From positions 2,666,001 through 2,730,000 of the forward strand of contig NZ_CP012661.1 of the NCBI RefSeq assembly GCF_001620265.1: a stretch of DNA of 64,000 bases, read 5' to 3'. Position 1 is the first letter of the stretch. The number at the start of each line of letters is the position of its first letter. The DNA is from Frigidibacter mobilis (GTDB lineage Bacteria > Pseudomonadota > Alphaproteobacteria > Rhodobacterales > Rhodobacteraceae). Shown piece by piece: positions 27,339 through 35,417 of this stretch. The notes under the pieces were generated by a model that worked only from the letters and a program-made list of their open reading frames with translations, ran no database searches and was not told the origin of the DNA. Both the position numbers and the translations under genes were made by a program.

Positions 27339-27800
27339 TCAGAAGCGCAGGCTCATGCGGAAATTCTCGATCCTCACCCCGCCCCGCTCCACCTCTTGCG
27401 CGGCATCCAGCGTCCAGCCGTGGCGCAGGAAGAACGGTCGCGCCATGCGGCTGGCCTCGGTATGCAGGCCCGGCAGGGCACGGCTGCGCGCCTCGGCCAG
27501 CACCGCCGCCAGCAGGGCATCGGCAACACCGCGGCCACGCCAGCCAGGGGCGACGAAGGCCAGGTCCAGCAACCCGTCCTCCCTCAGGGACATGAAGCCG
27601 CAGGGGGTTCCATCTGCCTCGGCCACCACGGTCCACAGATCTGCAAGGCGCTTCTCCCACGCCTCGGCCGAGGGGCGCTCCGGCGCCCAGGCCCGCAGCA
27701 CCTCGACAGGGTACCTGGGCGCGGCCCCGATGCGGACCGCGTCAAAGAACACCCCGGCCAGCGCCCCGGCATCCTGCGCCCGGTAGGGGCGCAGCTGCAT
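27339..27800 (-). CDS. GNAT family N-acetyltransferase
   Basis: 153 aa. GNAT fold with LRPYRAQDAGALAGVFFDAVR at the N-terminus, the central strand DGLLDLAFVAPGWRGRGVADALLAAV (acetyl-CoA pyrophosphate loop GWRGRGVA), and a C-terminal HTEASRMARPFFLRHGW typical of YafP/PhnO-like members. Acceptor unknown. Its ATG shares one base with the metZ stop (TGATG), so it is co-translated with metZ and would share the SAM-II riboswitch control. Confidence 0.85.
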   Translation of the reverse strand: MQLRPYRAQDAGALAGVFFDAVRIGAAPRYPVEVLRAWAPERPSAEAWEKRLADLWTVVAEADGTPCGFMSLREDGLLDLAFVAPGWRGRGVADALLAAVLAEARSRALPGLHTEASRMARPFFLRHGWTLDAAQEVERGGVRIENFRMSLRF

Positions 27801-28975
27801 CAGGCAGCGTCCAGCGCGGCCATCACATCGGCGATCAGGTCGCCGCCATCCTCGATCCCCAGCGACAGGCGGATCAGGCCGGGGGTGATACCGAGCAGCG
27901 CCTTCTGGTCGTCGGGCAGGCGCTGATGGGTGGTGGTCGCGGGATGGGTGGCGATGGATTTGGCATCGCCGAGGTTGTTGGAAATCTTGACGATCTCCAG
28001 CGCGTTGAGGAAACGGAAGGCCGCATCGCGCCCACCCGCCAGATCGAAGGTGACGATGGTGCCGCCCGAGCCCATCTGCGCCATCGCGGTTTCGTGCTGG
28101 GGATGGCCGGGCAGGCCCGGGAAGATCACCCGGGCGAGTTTCGGATGCCCCTGCAGCGCCTCGGCCAGCGCCTGCGCATTGGCAGCCTGCGCGCGCACCC
28201 GCAGGTCCAGCGTCTGCATCCCCGACAGCATGATCCAGGCGTTGAACGGGCTCATCGCCGCGCCGGTATGCTTGAGATAGGGTTCGGCCACGCCGCGGAT
28301 GAACGCGCGCGTGCCGCAGATCACCCCGCCAAGGGCGCGGCCGCCGCCGTCGATATGCTTGGTCGCGGAATAGACCACCACATCGGCGCCAAGCGCGACG
28401 GCCCTGGAAAACACCGGCGTGGCGAAGACATTGTCCACCACCACCAGCGCGCCGACCGCATGGGCGATGCCGGCCACGGCGGCGATGTCGATCACCTCCA
28501 GCGTCGGATTGGAGACGCTTTCCAGGAACACCGCCCTGGTGCCCTCGCGCACGGCGCCGCGCCAGGCGCCAAGGTCCAGCCCGTCGATCAGCGTGACCTC
28601 GACCCCGAATTTCGCCAGCAGCTCCAGCACATAGAGGCAGGAGCCGAAGAGCGCCCGGGCCGCGACCACATGATCGCCGGGCCGCAGGAACGAGAACAGC
28701 GCGCCATTCACCGCCGCCATGCCGCTGGCAGTGGCGAAGGCATCCTCGGTGCCCTCGATGGCGGCGATGCGCTCTTCGAACATCCGCGTGGTGGGGTTGC
28801 CGTAGCGGGCATAGATGAACTCGTCATCGCCACAATCCACGAACCGCGCCTCGGCCTGTTCGGCGCTGTCATAGGCGAAGCCCTGGGTCAGGAACATCGC
28901 CTCGGCCATCTCGCCATACTGGCTGCGGCGGGTGCCGGTGTGGACGAGCTTGGTGCGGGTGTTCCAGTCGGTCAT
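27800..28975 (-). CDS. metZ: O-succinylhomoserine sulfhydrylase
   Basis: 391 aa, PLP-dependent Cys/Met-metabolism family; makes homocysteine from O-succinylhomoserine and sulfide. The PLP lysine is K206 in YSATKHIDGGGRALGG; the cofactor Asp is D181 in VVVDNVFATP; substrate-loop residues lie in YARYGNPT and THQRLP. The MTDWNTRTKLVHTGTRRSQYGE start and the IDGGGR motif favour MetZ over cystathionine gamma-synthase. GGAGGA lies 7 nt before the ATG at 28975. Expression is predicted to be shut off by S-adenosylmethionine through the upstream riboswitch and terminator. Confidence 0.93.
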   Translation of the reverse strand: MTDWNTRTKLVHTGTRRSQYGEMAEAMFLTQGFAYDSAEQAEARFVDCGDDEFIYARYGNPTTRMFEERIAAIEGTEDAFATASGMAAVNGALFSFLRPGDHVVAARALFGSCLYVLELLAKFGVEVTLIDGLDLGAWRGAVREGTRAVFLESVSNPTLEVIDIAAVAGIAHAVGALVVVDNVFATPVFSRAVALGADVVVYSATKHIDGGGRALGGVICGTRAFIRGVAEPYLKHTGAAMSPFNAWIMLSGMQTLDLRVRAQAANAQALAEALQGHPKLARVIFPGLPGHPQHETAMAQMGSGGTIVTFDLAGGRDAAFRFLNALEIVKISNNLGDAKSIATHPATTTHQRLPDDQKALLGITPGLIRLSLGIEDGGDLIADVMAALDAA

Positions 28976-28990
28976 CAGCCGATCCTCCGG

Positions 28991-29024
28991 CAAAGAAAAG
29001 CCCCCGGCCCTCAGGGGGCGGGGG
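28991..29024 (-). terminator. Attenuator-type terminator between SAM-II riboswitch and metZ
   Basis: On the minus strand a GCCCCCG...CGGGGGC hairpin (29024-29000) is followed by TTTTCTTTG (28999-28991). It lies between the riboswitch and the metZ start, so it is suited to premature termination. Confidence 0.65.
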
Positions 29025-29037
29025 CGCGGGGCCTCCG

Positions 29038-29093
29038 TCCTCTTTAGCGGATTGTTTAACGTGGCCCGCAATCGGGGGACAAATCGCCACGGT
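29038..29093 (-). promoter_or_regulatory. SAM-II riboswitch upstream of metZ
   Basis: On the minus strand, CGTGGCGATTTG (from 29091) pairs through CGTGGC with GCCACG at 29065-29060 to form P1. It is followed by TTAAACAATCC and GCTAAAGAGGA, the conserved 3' strand of the H-type pseudoknot. The order GATTT, GCCACGTTAAA, GCTAAAG matches the SAM-II (SAM-alpha) consensus of alphaproteobacterial met genes. It sits 63 nt upstream of metZ. The terminator hairpin follows 14 nt after the aptamer. Confidence 0.87.
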
Positions 29094-29185
29094 GGTGGGG
29101 GACGGGTTAGCGCGCGCGAAGCGCAGCGTCAAGGGCGGGGGCGCGGGGGGAGCGCGGGGGGAGCAGCGCCCGGACGTTGCCAAGG

Positions 29186-29240
29186 CCGGGGGCCAGCCCC
29201 CGGACCACCGGGATATTTCGGCCAGCAAGAAGGGGGAAAG
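29186..29240 (+). repeat. Dispersed hairpin-GGATATTT intergenic repeat, copy 3
   Basis: CCGGGGGC-CA-GCCCCCGG hairpin (29186-29203), then CCGGGATATTTCGG (GGATATTT at 29211-29218), then CCAGCAAGAAGGGGG. Unlike the other copies it lies between two divergent genes (metZ leader and the alpha/beta hydrolase), not behind a stop codon. It is part of the 355-nt intergenic region 28976-29330, which also holds the metZ terminator and riboswitch. Confidence 0.65.
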
Positions 29241-29330
29241 GAGGGGGGCGTCACGGTGCTGTAACGCAGCATTCATTCGCCTGTCGCAGGCTGGGACTAC
29301 ACAGCTACAAGATCTAGTGGGAGCTGCGGC

Positions 29331-30299
29331 ATGGCCCTCGTCCAGGTGAATGTGCAGGAGGCAGCGCTGGTCCCGGCCGATACCTCTGCCGGGCCGGTCG
29401 AGATGCAGCTTGCCGCGGCGCTGGCGATGTTGCGCCCGGGCGCGCCGGTGGTGGTGATGATCCACGGCTTCCGGTTTTCCCCCAGCGAGGACCGGCACAG
29501 CCCGCACCGGCATATCCTGGCGCTGGATCCCTCGCCAGATTTCGGCAAGGCGGTGTCCTGGCCGCGGCATCTGGGCTTCGGCCGCGGCGAGCCCGGCGCG
29601 GGACTGGCGATCGCCCTTGGCTGGGAAGCGCGCGGCACGATCTGGCAGGCTTGGGCCGCGGCGCCGCGGGCAGGTGCGGGGCTGGCGGCGCTGGTGGCGC
29701 TGATCCGGCGGCTGGACCCGGGGCGGCCCGTCGACCTGGTGGCGCATTCGCTGGGGGCACGGGTGGCGCTGGCGGCGCTGCCGCTGCTGAATGCAGGCGA
29801 TATCGGCCGGGCGGTGCTGCTGGCCGCGGCCGAGCTGCAGGCCACTGCAGCGGCGGCGATGGACAGCCCGGCGGGGCGCGCCGCCGAGGTGATGAACGTC
29901 ACCACGCGCGAGAATGACCTGTTCGATTTCGGGCTGGAACTACTGGTGGCGGGCGGGGTGCGGCGCGGGCTGGGCCACGGGTTGCCCTATCCGCGCGCCA
30001 ACTGGGTGGACCTGCAGCTGGATCATGAGGGCGCGCCGGCGGCGCTGGCAGAGCTTGGCTTCCGCATCTCCGGCCCCGGCGCCTATATCTGCCACTGGAG
30101 CGCCTATCGCCGGCCCGGCGTGTTCGCGCTCTACCGCGCCTTCCTGTTCGAGCGTTCGGCGACCAGCCCGGCGCATCTGCGCGCGGCGCTGGCGCTGCCG
30201 CTGGCCCCGCGCTGGTCGCGGCTGCTGCCGCGCCGCCCCGTGCTTGGCATCGCGCTGCCCCGGCTGCGGCTGCCGCGGATGCGCACGCCGCAGGTGTAG
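29331..30299 (+). CDS. Alpha/beta hydrolase, function unknown
   Basis: 322 aa. The fold is indicated by PVVVMIHGFRFSPSE (HGF oxyanion region near residue 45) and the nucleophile elbow VAHSLGARVALA with Ser140. No signal peptide is seen; the C-terminal 50 residues are Arg/Leu/Pro-rich. The arrangement resembles the DUF900-like esterases of alphaproteobacteria. Substrate unknown. A GTGGGAG-like ribosome binding site precedes the ATG; the gene is 36 nt ahead of the next open frame and about 60 nt ahead of the GST start. Confidence 0.7.
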   Translation: MALVQVNVQEAALVPADTSAGPVEMQLAAALAMLRPGAPVVVMIHGFRFSPSEDRHSPHRHILALDPSPDFGKAVSWPRHLGFGRGEPGAGLAIALGWEARGTIWQAWAAAPRAGAGLAALVALIRRLDPGRPVDLVAHSLGARVALAALPLLNAGDIGRAVLLAAAELQATAAAAMDSPAGRAAEVMNVTTRENDLFDFGLELLVAGGVRRGLGHGLPYPRANWVDLQLDHEGAPAALAELGFRISGPGAYICHWSAYRRPGVFALYRAFLFERSATSPAHLRAALALPLAPRWSRLLPRRPVLGIALPRLRLPRMRTPQV

Positions 30300-30361
30300 G
30301 GCCTGCTTGCCACTGCCGCAAAAACCGCCATCCTGTGCCCCGCGCAGCAGGAGAGACGCCC

Positions 30362-31018
30362 ATGACCGCCCCGATCGACCTTTATTACTGGCCCACCCCC
30401 AATGGCTGGAAGATCAGCATCGCGCTGGAGGAGATGAGCCTGCCCTATGCCGTGCATCTGGTGAATATCGGCGCGGGCGAGCAATTCGCGCAGGATTTCC
30501 TGAAGATCGCCCCCAACAACCGGATGCCGGCGATCGTGGACCCGGAGGGGCCGGACGGCGCGCCGGTATCCGTCTTCGAATCGGGGGCGATCCTGCAATA
30601 CCTCGCCCGCAAGACCGGGCAGTTCTGCGGGCGGACGGAGCGCGACCGCATCGCGGTGGACCAGTGGCTGATGTGGCAGATGGGCGGCCTTGGCCCGATG
30701 GCCGGGCAGGCGCATCATTTCCTGAAATACGCCCCGGCGATGGATCCGCCCAATGACCTGCCCTATGCCAAGGACCGCTACCGGGCCGAGGTGGCGCGGC
30801 TTTACGGCGTGCTCGACCGGCAGCTGGCCGGGCATGAGTTCGTGGCCGGGGATTTCCTGTCGATTGCCGATTTTGCGATCTGGCCCTGGGCCTCGTTGTG
30901 GGAGGGCCAGCAGCAGAGCCTGGACGACAAGCCGAACCTGGCCCGCTGGCTGGACCTGCTGGCCGCGCGCCCCGGCGTTCAGCGTGGCCGCGCCCTGGCC
31001 GCCGAGCTGCGGAAATAA
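30362..31018 (+). CDS. Glutathione S-transferase family protein (YghU/YfcG-like)
   Basis: 218 aa from the ATG at 30362, with AGGAGAG upstream. The thioredoxin-like N-terminal domain begins IDLYYWPTPNGWKISIALEEM; the NNRMPAIVDPEG...VFESGAILQYLA block carries the cis-Pro and glutathione gamma-glutamyl site. The C-terminal helical domain has DFLSIADFAIWPW (N-capping box). The TPNGWK start is characteristic of YghU/YfcG-type GSTs, which act as disulfide-bond reductases on glutathione conjugates. Convergent with hisC. Confidence 0.88.
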   Translation: MTAPIDLYYWPTPNGWKISIALEEMSLPYAVHLVNIGAGEQFAQDFLKIAPNNRMPAIVDPEGPDGAPVSVFESGAILQYLARKTGQFCGRTERDRIAVDQWLMWQMGGLGPMAGQAHHFLKYAPAMDPPNDLPYAKDRYRAEVARLYGVLDRQLAGHEFVAGDFLSIADFAIWPWASLWEGQQQSLDDKPNLARWLDLLAARPGVQRGRALAAELRK

Positions 31019-31063
31019 CGCAGCGAGGGGCGAGCGGGCGCCCGTGCGGCGGCGGTGACGGGC

Positions 31064-32131
31064 TCAGGCCCGGGCGGCAGCGATCCGGGCCGTGGCTTGC
31101 AGCAGCGCGTCGCCGTCCTGCGCGGTGCCGACCGAGATCCGCAGCCAGTTGCGGATCCGCGGCGCCGTGAAGTGGCGCACGAGGATACCCTGCGCGCGCA
31201 GATCCGCCAGCAGCGTTTCGGCCCGGAGCGCGGCATGCGAGGCGAAGAGGAAATTCGTCGCCGAGGGCAGCACCTGGAACCCCTGCCCCGCCAGCCCCGC
31301 TGCCATCCGCCCGCGTTCTGCCATCACCTGTGCCCGCGTCTGCTCGAACCACGCCCGGTCCTCCCAGGCCGCCAGCGCGCCCGCCAGCGCAAGGTGGCCA
31401 AGCGGGTAGGAGTTGAAGCTGTCCTTGATGCGGCGCAGCGCCTCGATCAGCGGTGGCTGGCCGAGCGCGAAGCCGACGCGCAGCCCCGCAAGGCTGCGGG
31501 ATTTCGAGAAGGTCTGCACCACCAGCAGGTTGTCGAACTCTGCCACCAGCCCCGCCGCGCTTGCCCCGCCGAAATCGACATAGGCCTCATCGACCAGCAC
31601 AAGCGTATCGGGGGCCTGGGCCAGGATCTGTCGAAGCGCGGCCAGCGGCAGGGCGATCCCGGTCGGCGCGTTCGGATTGGCGATCACCATGCCGCCGCAG
31701 GGGGCGCGCCAGTCGGCGGGGTCGGTGCGGAAGCTGTCATCCAGCGCGATCTCGCGGTACTCGATGCCATAGAGCGCGCAGGTGCTGCGGTAGAAGCTGT
31801 AGGTGACATCGGGGAAGAGTATCGGCCCCCTGCCGGCGAAGAAGGCGTGGAACGCATGGGCCAGAACCTCGTCGGAGCCATTGCCCAGGAAGACATTCTC
31901 CGGGCCGAGCCCGAACCCTGCGCCGATGGCCTGCGCAAGATCCGCCGCGGCCGGGTCGGGATAGAGCCGCAGGCGGCCGTCCGTTGAGGCGCGGATCGCC
32001 TCAAGCGCGCGGGGTGAGGGGCCGTAGGGGTTCTCGTTGGTGTTGAGCTTGATGAAGGTGCCGCCCTTGGGCTGCTCGCCGGGGGTGTAGGGCACCAGCC
32101 GCTCAACCACCGGGCTCCAGAATCTGCTCAT
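31064..32131 (-). CDS. hisC: Histidinol-phosphate aminotransferase
   Basis: 355 aa, PLP fold type I. PLP lysine K210 in VQTFSKSRSLAGLRVG; cofactor Asp D181 in LVDEAYVDF; NPNAPTG at 152-158; phosphate-side motif LGNGSDEVL at 82-90; start PYTPGEQPKG...LNTNENPYGPSP. Acts in histidine synthesis and may also accept aromatic substrates. Stands apart from other his genes; convergent with the GST and divergent from the UDG-like gene. Confidence 0.95.
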   Translation of the reverse strand: MSRFWSPVVERLVPYTPGEQPKGGTFIKLNTNENPYGPSPRALEAIRASTDGRLRLYPDPAAADLAQAIGAGFGLGPENVFLGNGSDEVLAHAFHAFFAGRGPILFPDVTYSFYRSTCALYGIEYREIALDDSFRTDPADWRAPCGGMVIANPNAPTGIALPLAALRQILAQAPDTLVLVDEAYVDFGGASAAGLVAEFDNLLVVQTFSKSRSLAGLRVGFALGQPPLIEALRRIKDSFNSYPLGHLALAGALAAWEDRAWFEQTRAQVMAERGRMAAGLAGQGFQVLPSATNFLFASHAALRAETLLADLRAQGILVRHFTAPRIRNWLRISVGTAQDGDALLQATARIAAARA

Positions 32132-32306
32132 GTCTTGGCCTCGCTGCGGATCATCGGCACTTTGACTGCCTTCCTAGAGCCTTCCCCCGGCCCGGACCAG
32201 ATCTGCGACAGGCCGTTCGCTGCGTCTTCTTCGGAAAATCCCCGCGCGACCCTTGAAGCTACACGGTCTCTGCCGGACTGTGGCACGCTTACGTCCTCAC
32301 AGGCCC

Positions 32307-33059
32307 ATGCCCATGACCCTCGCCAGCCCACCTCTCGACACAGACCTTACATTCAACCGGGGCGAGTGGGGCAACTGGATCAGGTCGCAGTCCGGCCTTT
32401 TCCAGATCAACGCCTTGCAGGACATCTCGGGCAGGCTCAGGGACGAGTTCCATGCAGGGCACCAAGCCGGGCGTTCGATGCCGTTGCTGCTTCCTGATGA
32501 CGCGGCCAGCCCGTTTCTGGCGCCATTGCATGAGAAGCTTGCCGGGTATGACCTGCCCTGCCTCATCGAATCGCGTCAGGCGCCAAGCCGGCGCCGGATC
32601 ATGTTCTGCGCGCAGGATCCGCTGCGATCAGGTCCTGGCACGGGAATAACGGTGGGCACGTTCTTCGGCATCGACAATCAATGGCTGCGGCATTCAAGGC
32701 GGCATTACGGTGTGGTGTGGCGGCTGATCCGTCGGTCTGTCAGCGAAGGGTACGGCGTCTGGGTCACGGATGCGATGAAGCTTTGGTGCAAGGAGGGGAT
32801 CGACCCCCAGGTGCGCGAGGCCTGCGCAGAGGTCCTGCGCGAGGAGGTGCGCCGTGTCAGGCCCGAGAAGATCGTCGCGTTCGGCTGGGCAGCGGCCACG
32901 ACGCTGGACCAGCTGGGGTTCACCGACAGGACCGTTCATGTCCTGCATCCGGCAGCGCGGCGCCCAACAGGCTGGGCGGGTGGCACCCCGGCAAACACGC
33001 CCGATGACCGGATGCAGGCGCGCGTGGACAAGTATTGGACCGACATATCGGGCGCGTAG
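32307..33059 (+). CDS. Uracil-DNA-glycosylase-superfamily-like protein
   Basis: About 250 aa. The start is uncertain: ATGs at 32307 and 32313, neither with a strong ribosome binding site. The central part has IMFCAQDPLRSGPG, resembling the UDG water-activating loop GQDPYHGPGQ, then TFFGIDN. A late VHVLHPAARRPTGW resembles the UDG HPS leucine-loop motif, and EEVRRVRPEKIVAFGWAA is like the strand before it. The overall order fits the UDG fold, but similarity is weak and the catalytic Asp is plausible, not proven. Base composition is slightly less GC-rich than its neighbours. No neighbour suggests a pathway. Confidence 0.6.
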   Translation: MPMTLASPPLDTDLTFNRGEWGNWIRSQSGLFQINALQDISGRLRDEFHAGHQAGRSMPLLLPDDAASPFLAPLHEKLAGYDLPCLIESRQAPSRRRIMFCAQDPLRSGPGTGITVGTFFGIDNQWLRHSRRHYGVVWRLIRRSVSEGYGVWVTDAMKLWCKEGIDPQVREACAEVLREEVRRVRPEKIVAFGWAAATTLDQLGFTDRTVHVLHPAARRPTGWAGGTPANTPDDRMQARVDKYWTDISGA

Positions 33060-33148
33060 GTCGGCGCGAGCCCCGGATCAGATTGCCGCGTGCAGGCAGA
33101 TCCGGGGCAGGTTCCGGTCCAAGGCAGGCCGGGATGCGCCCCCGCCCC

Positions 33149-33814
33149 TCAGCCCTCGTCGCCCTCCTGCGGCAGCGCGTGCTCCTGCATCAGCTTGCTC
33201 TGCGCCATGAAGAAGCCGAACATCGCCAGCGTCAGGCCGAAGGTCTTGAAGTTGACCCAGGCCTGGTCGGACATGCTGCGCCAGATCGCCTCGTTCGCAA
33301 TTGCCAGCGCCAGGAAGAACAGCGCCAGCCGGCGGGTCAGGATCATCCAGCCGGCGGGGGTCAGCGGCATCACCTCCTCCATCACCAGCGCGAGGTAGGA
33401 TTTGCCGCGCAGGAGGCCGAAGCCGAGAATCGCGGCGAAGAGGAGGTAGATCATCGTCGGCTTCATCTTGAAGAAGCGCTCGTCGTTCAGCCAGACCGAG
33501 AGGCCACCGAACACCACCACCAGCACCAGCGTCGCCACCTGCATCGGCGCGAGGCGCCCGGTGAGGCGCCACAGGATGCCGGTGCAGATCACCATCAGCA
33601 CGATGAAGCCGGCCGTGGCCAGGATGAAGCCGCCATATTCGGTGCCGCCCACCGAGATGGTGGCCTCCTTCAGCCGCCCGAAGGCCACAAAGAACGCCAC
33701 GATCGGGCCGAGCTCCAGCCCCAGCTTCAGCCAGGGATTGATCTTGCGGCCCTTCGGTTTCGCGCCCTGCATTTCGGCACCCGCGCGCCCTGCTGCGATT
33801 TCCTCGTCGGTCAT
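33149..33814 (-). CDS. yciB: YciB/inner membrane-spanning septation protein A
   Basis: 221 aa, somewhat longer than the usual 180 because of a hydrophilic N-terminus (MTDEEIAAGRAGAEMQGAKPKG). Five to six membrane helices; the family core is LKLGLELGPIVAFFVAF at the start, KMKPTMIYLLFAAIL in the middle and NEAIWR...WVNFKTFGL near the end. YciB interacts with division and elongation proteins at the inner membrane and influences envelope synthesis. Stop is 9 nt downstream of the next gene's stop side; the pair with the DMT transporter is probably one transcript. Confidence 0.92.
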   Translation of the reverse strand: MTDEEIAAGRAGAEMQGAKPKGRKINPWLKLGLELGPIVAFFVAFGRLKEATISVGGTEYGGFILATAGFIVLMVICTGILWRLTGRLAPMQVATLVLVVVFGGLSVWLNDERFFKMKPTMIYLLFAAILGFGLLRGKSYLALVMEEVMPLTPAGWMILTRRLALFFLALAIANEAIWRSMSDQAWVNFKTFGLTLAMFGFFMAQSKLMQEHALPQEGDEG

Positions 33815-33823
33815 GCCATTCCC

Positions 33824-34720
33824 CTAGCCTGCAAGTTTCACGATCACCGCGCCCGCCGCGATCAGCGCCATCAAGCCTGCGCGGCGCGGCCCCACCACCT
33901 CACCCAGCACCAGCCAGCCGATCAGTGCCGCGAAGACCGTCGATGTCTCCCGCAATACCGCCGCCTCGCCCACCTTGTCGAGGCGCGTGGCCAGCATGAT
34001 GGAACCAAAGCTGAGATAGGCCACCACGGCGCCGAGGGCACCCCGTTTCACCAGCGCAAGGCGATCCGCGGCGGGAAGCCGCCCGATCCGGCGCGCAAAC
34101 ACGAAGGGCAGCGCCAGCCCGTCGATCAGGAAGAACCACACCAGGAAGGTGAAGGGGTCGGCGCTGGCCCGGATGCCGTAGGCATCATAGGTGGTGTAGA
34201 GCGCGACGAAACCGCCGGTGGCCACCGCAAGGCCAAGCGCGGGCACCATCGTGTCACGGTCGACGGTGATGGTACGCAGGTTGTAGGCGGCCAGGCCGAA
34301 GATCCCGGCCAAGAGGACGCCCACCCCCGCCCATTGCCCGGGCGTGAAGTGCTCGCCGAAGATCAGCCCGGCGCCGATCACCGCGAAGAGCGGCCCGGTG
34401 CCGCGCACCACCGGGTAGACCACGGTATAGGCGCCGCGGGCATAGGTCATCGCCTGCAGGATCTTGTAGAGGATATGGATCACCCAGGCCCCGGCGAAGA
34501 TCGGCCACATATGCGGCTCGGGCCAGGGGACCAGCGGGATCATGGCAAGGGCGTAGAGCACGACGAAACTGTCGATGGCGGCGCGGCTGATCCAGGGATC
34601 GTGGCGGCCCTTCTGCAGTGCGCCGAAGACGGCGTGCAGCAGGGCGGCGGCCAGCGCAAGCACCAGCGCCGCCTGATGCCCCGCGGGCGTGCCTTCGAGG
34701 GAGATGACCCAGTTGCTCAT
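33824..34720 (-). CDS. DMT/EamA family transporter
   Basis: 298 aa from the ATG at 34720 (MSNWVISLEGTPAGHQAAL); a GTG four codons upstream is possible. Ten hydrophobic helices in two EamA repeats; YPVVRGTGPLFAVIGAGLIFGE closes the first and TRLDKVGEAAVLRETSTVFAALIGWLVLGE closes the second, each the expected EamA repeat end. Substrate unknown. Just upstream of yciB in the same direction and divergent from mgtC (69 nt between starts). Confidence 0.88.
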   Translation of the reverse strand: MSNWVISLEGTPAGHQAALVLALAAALLHAVFGALQKGRHDPWISRAAIDSFVVLYALAMIPLVPWPEPHMWPIFAGAWVIHILYKILQAMTYARGAYTVVYPVVRGTGPLFAVIGAGLIFGEHFTPGQWAGVGVLLAGIFGLAAYNLRTITVDRDTMVPALGLAVATGGFVALYTTYDAYGIRASADPFTFLVWFFLIDGLALPFVFARRIGRLPAADRLALVKRGALGAVVAYLSFGSIMLATRLDKVGEAAVLRETSTVFAALIGWLVLGEVVGPRRAGLMALIAAGAVIVKLAG

Positions 34721-34789
34721 CGGGTAGTGCACGCGCGGGCGGGAACAGCCGGCGCCGCGCCGCGTTTTCCCGGCGCGGAAGGAGGCGCG

Positions 34790-35275
34790 ATGACCGGGAT
34801 CTGGAACGAGTTTGCCGCAGAACTGACCGGGTCATTCACCGCGACCGCGACCGCCATCGCGGCACTGCGGCTGGTCGCCGCGATGTTGTTGGGCGGGTTG
34901 ATCGGGCTGGAGCGCGAGTTGCAGGACAAGGCGGCCGGGCTGCGCACCCATATGCTGATCGCGGTCGCGGCCTGCCTGTTCTCGCTGATCGCGCTGGAGC
35001 TGATCGCACTGCCGACCGCGGCCCCGAATGAGCAGCGCACCGATATCCTGCGCCTGATCGAGGCGGTGACGGCGGGGGTGGCGTTTCTGGCGGCCGGCTC
35101 GATCATCGTGTCGGGCGGGCATGTGAAAGGCCTGACCACCGGCGCCGGGATGTGGATGGCGGGGGCGGTCGGGCTGGCCTGCGGCACCGGCCATGCCGGA
35201 CTGGCGGTGATGGCAAGCGGGCTGGCGGTGCTGGTGCTGTGGCTGTTCAAGCGGCTGTCGGAGCGGATCGGATAG
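34790..35275 (+). CDS. MgtC/SapB family membrane protein
   Basis: 161 aa from the ATG at 34790, with GGAGG 4-5 nt before it. Four to five membrane helices; the family signature LGGLIGLERELQDKAAGLRTHMLIAV (residues about 33-58) and AGSIIVSGGHVKGLTTGAGMWMAGAVGLA are present. It lacks the long C-terminal cytoplasmic domain of Salmonella MgtC, as do many short MgtC/SapB proteins. Function in this group is uncertain; not a proven magnesium transporter. Confidence 0.92.
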   Translation: MTGIWNEFAAELTGSFTATATAIAALRLVAAMLLGGLIGLERELQDKAAGLRTHMLIAVAACLFSLIALELIALPTAAPNEQRTDILRLIEAVTAGVAFLAAGSIIVSGGHVKGLTTGAGMWMAGAVGLACGTGHAGLAVMASGLAVLVLWLFKRLSERIG

Positions 35276-35276
35276 C

Positions 35277-35298
35277 GGCCAGGGGCGCGCCCCTGGCC
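35277..35298. terminator. Perfect palindrome after mgtC
   Basis: GGCCAGGGGCGCGCCCCTGGCC, a 22-nt perfect palindrome two bases after the mgtC stop, followed directly by repeat copy 4. It lies between convergent mgtC and ftsY. There is no U-tract, so the terminator role is tentative. Confidence 0.5.
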
Positions 35299-35302
35299 GG
35301 CC

Positions 35303-35360
35303 GCGGGGGCTTTGCGCCCCCGCACCCCCGCAGGATATTTGGACAAGGCAAAGGGGGAAG
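35303..35360 (+). repeat. Dispersed hairpin-GGATATTT intergenic repeat, copy 4
   Basis: GCGGGGGC-TTTGC-GCCCCCGC hairpin (35303-35323), then CACCCCCGCAGGATATTT (GGATATTT at 35333-35340), then GGACAAGGCAAAGGGGG. Same layout as copy 5 downstream of purD. Lies between convergent mgtC and ftsY. Confidence 0.7.
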
Positions 35361-35417
35361 GACGCAGCCCCGCGCGCCGGCGCGGTGCGGACAGAGGAGG
35401 CTCGGCGGGCATTCGCG

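Noticed and set aside
32128..32331. 67-codon minus-strand open frame whose stop overlaps the hisC start
   Set aside because: No recognisable features, no ribosome binding site, and it overlaps the start of the UDG-like gene; the ATGA-type overlap with hisC is probably chance.
33035..34789. N-terminal extension of the mgtC reading frame by nearly 600 codons
   Set aside because: The extension is antisense to yciB and the DMT transporter; the ATG at 34790 has GGAGG and begins the family-length protein.
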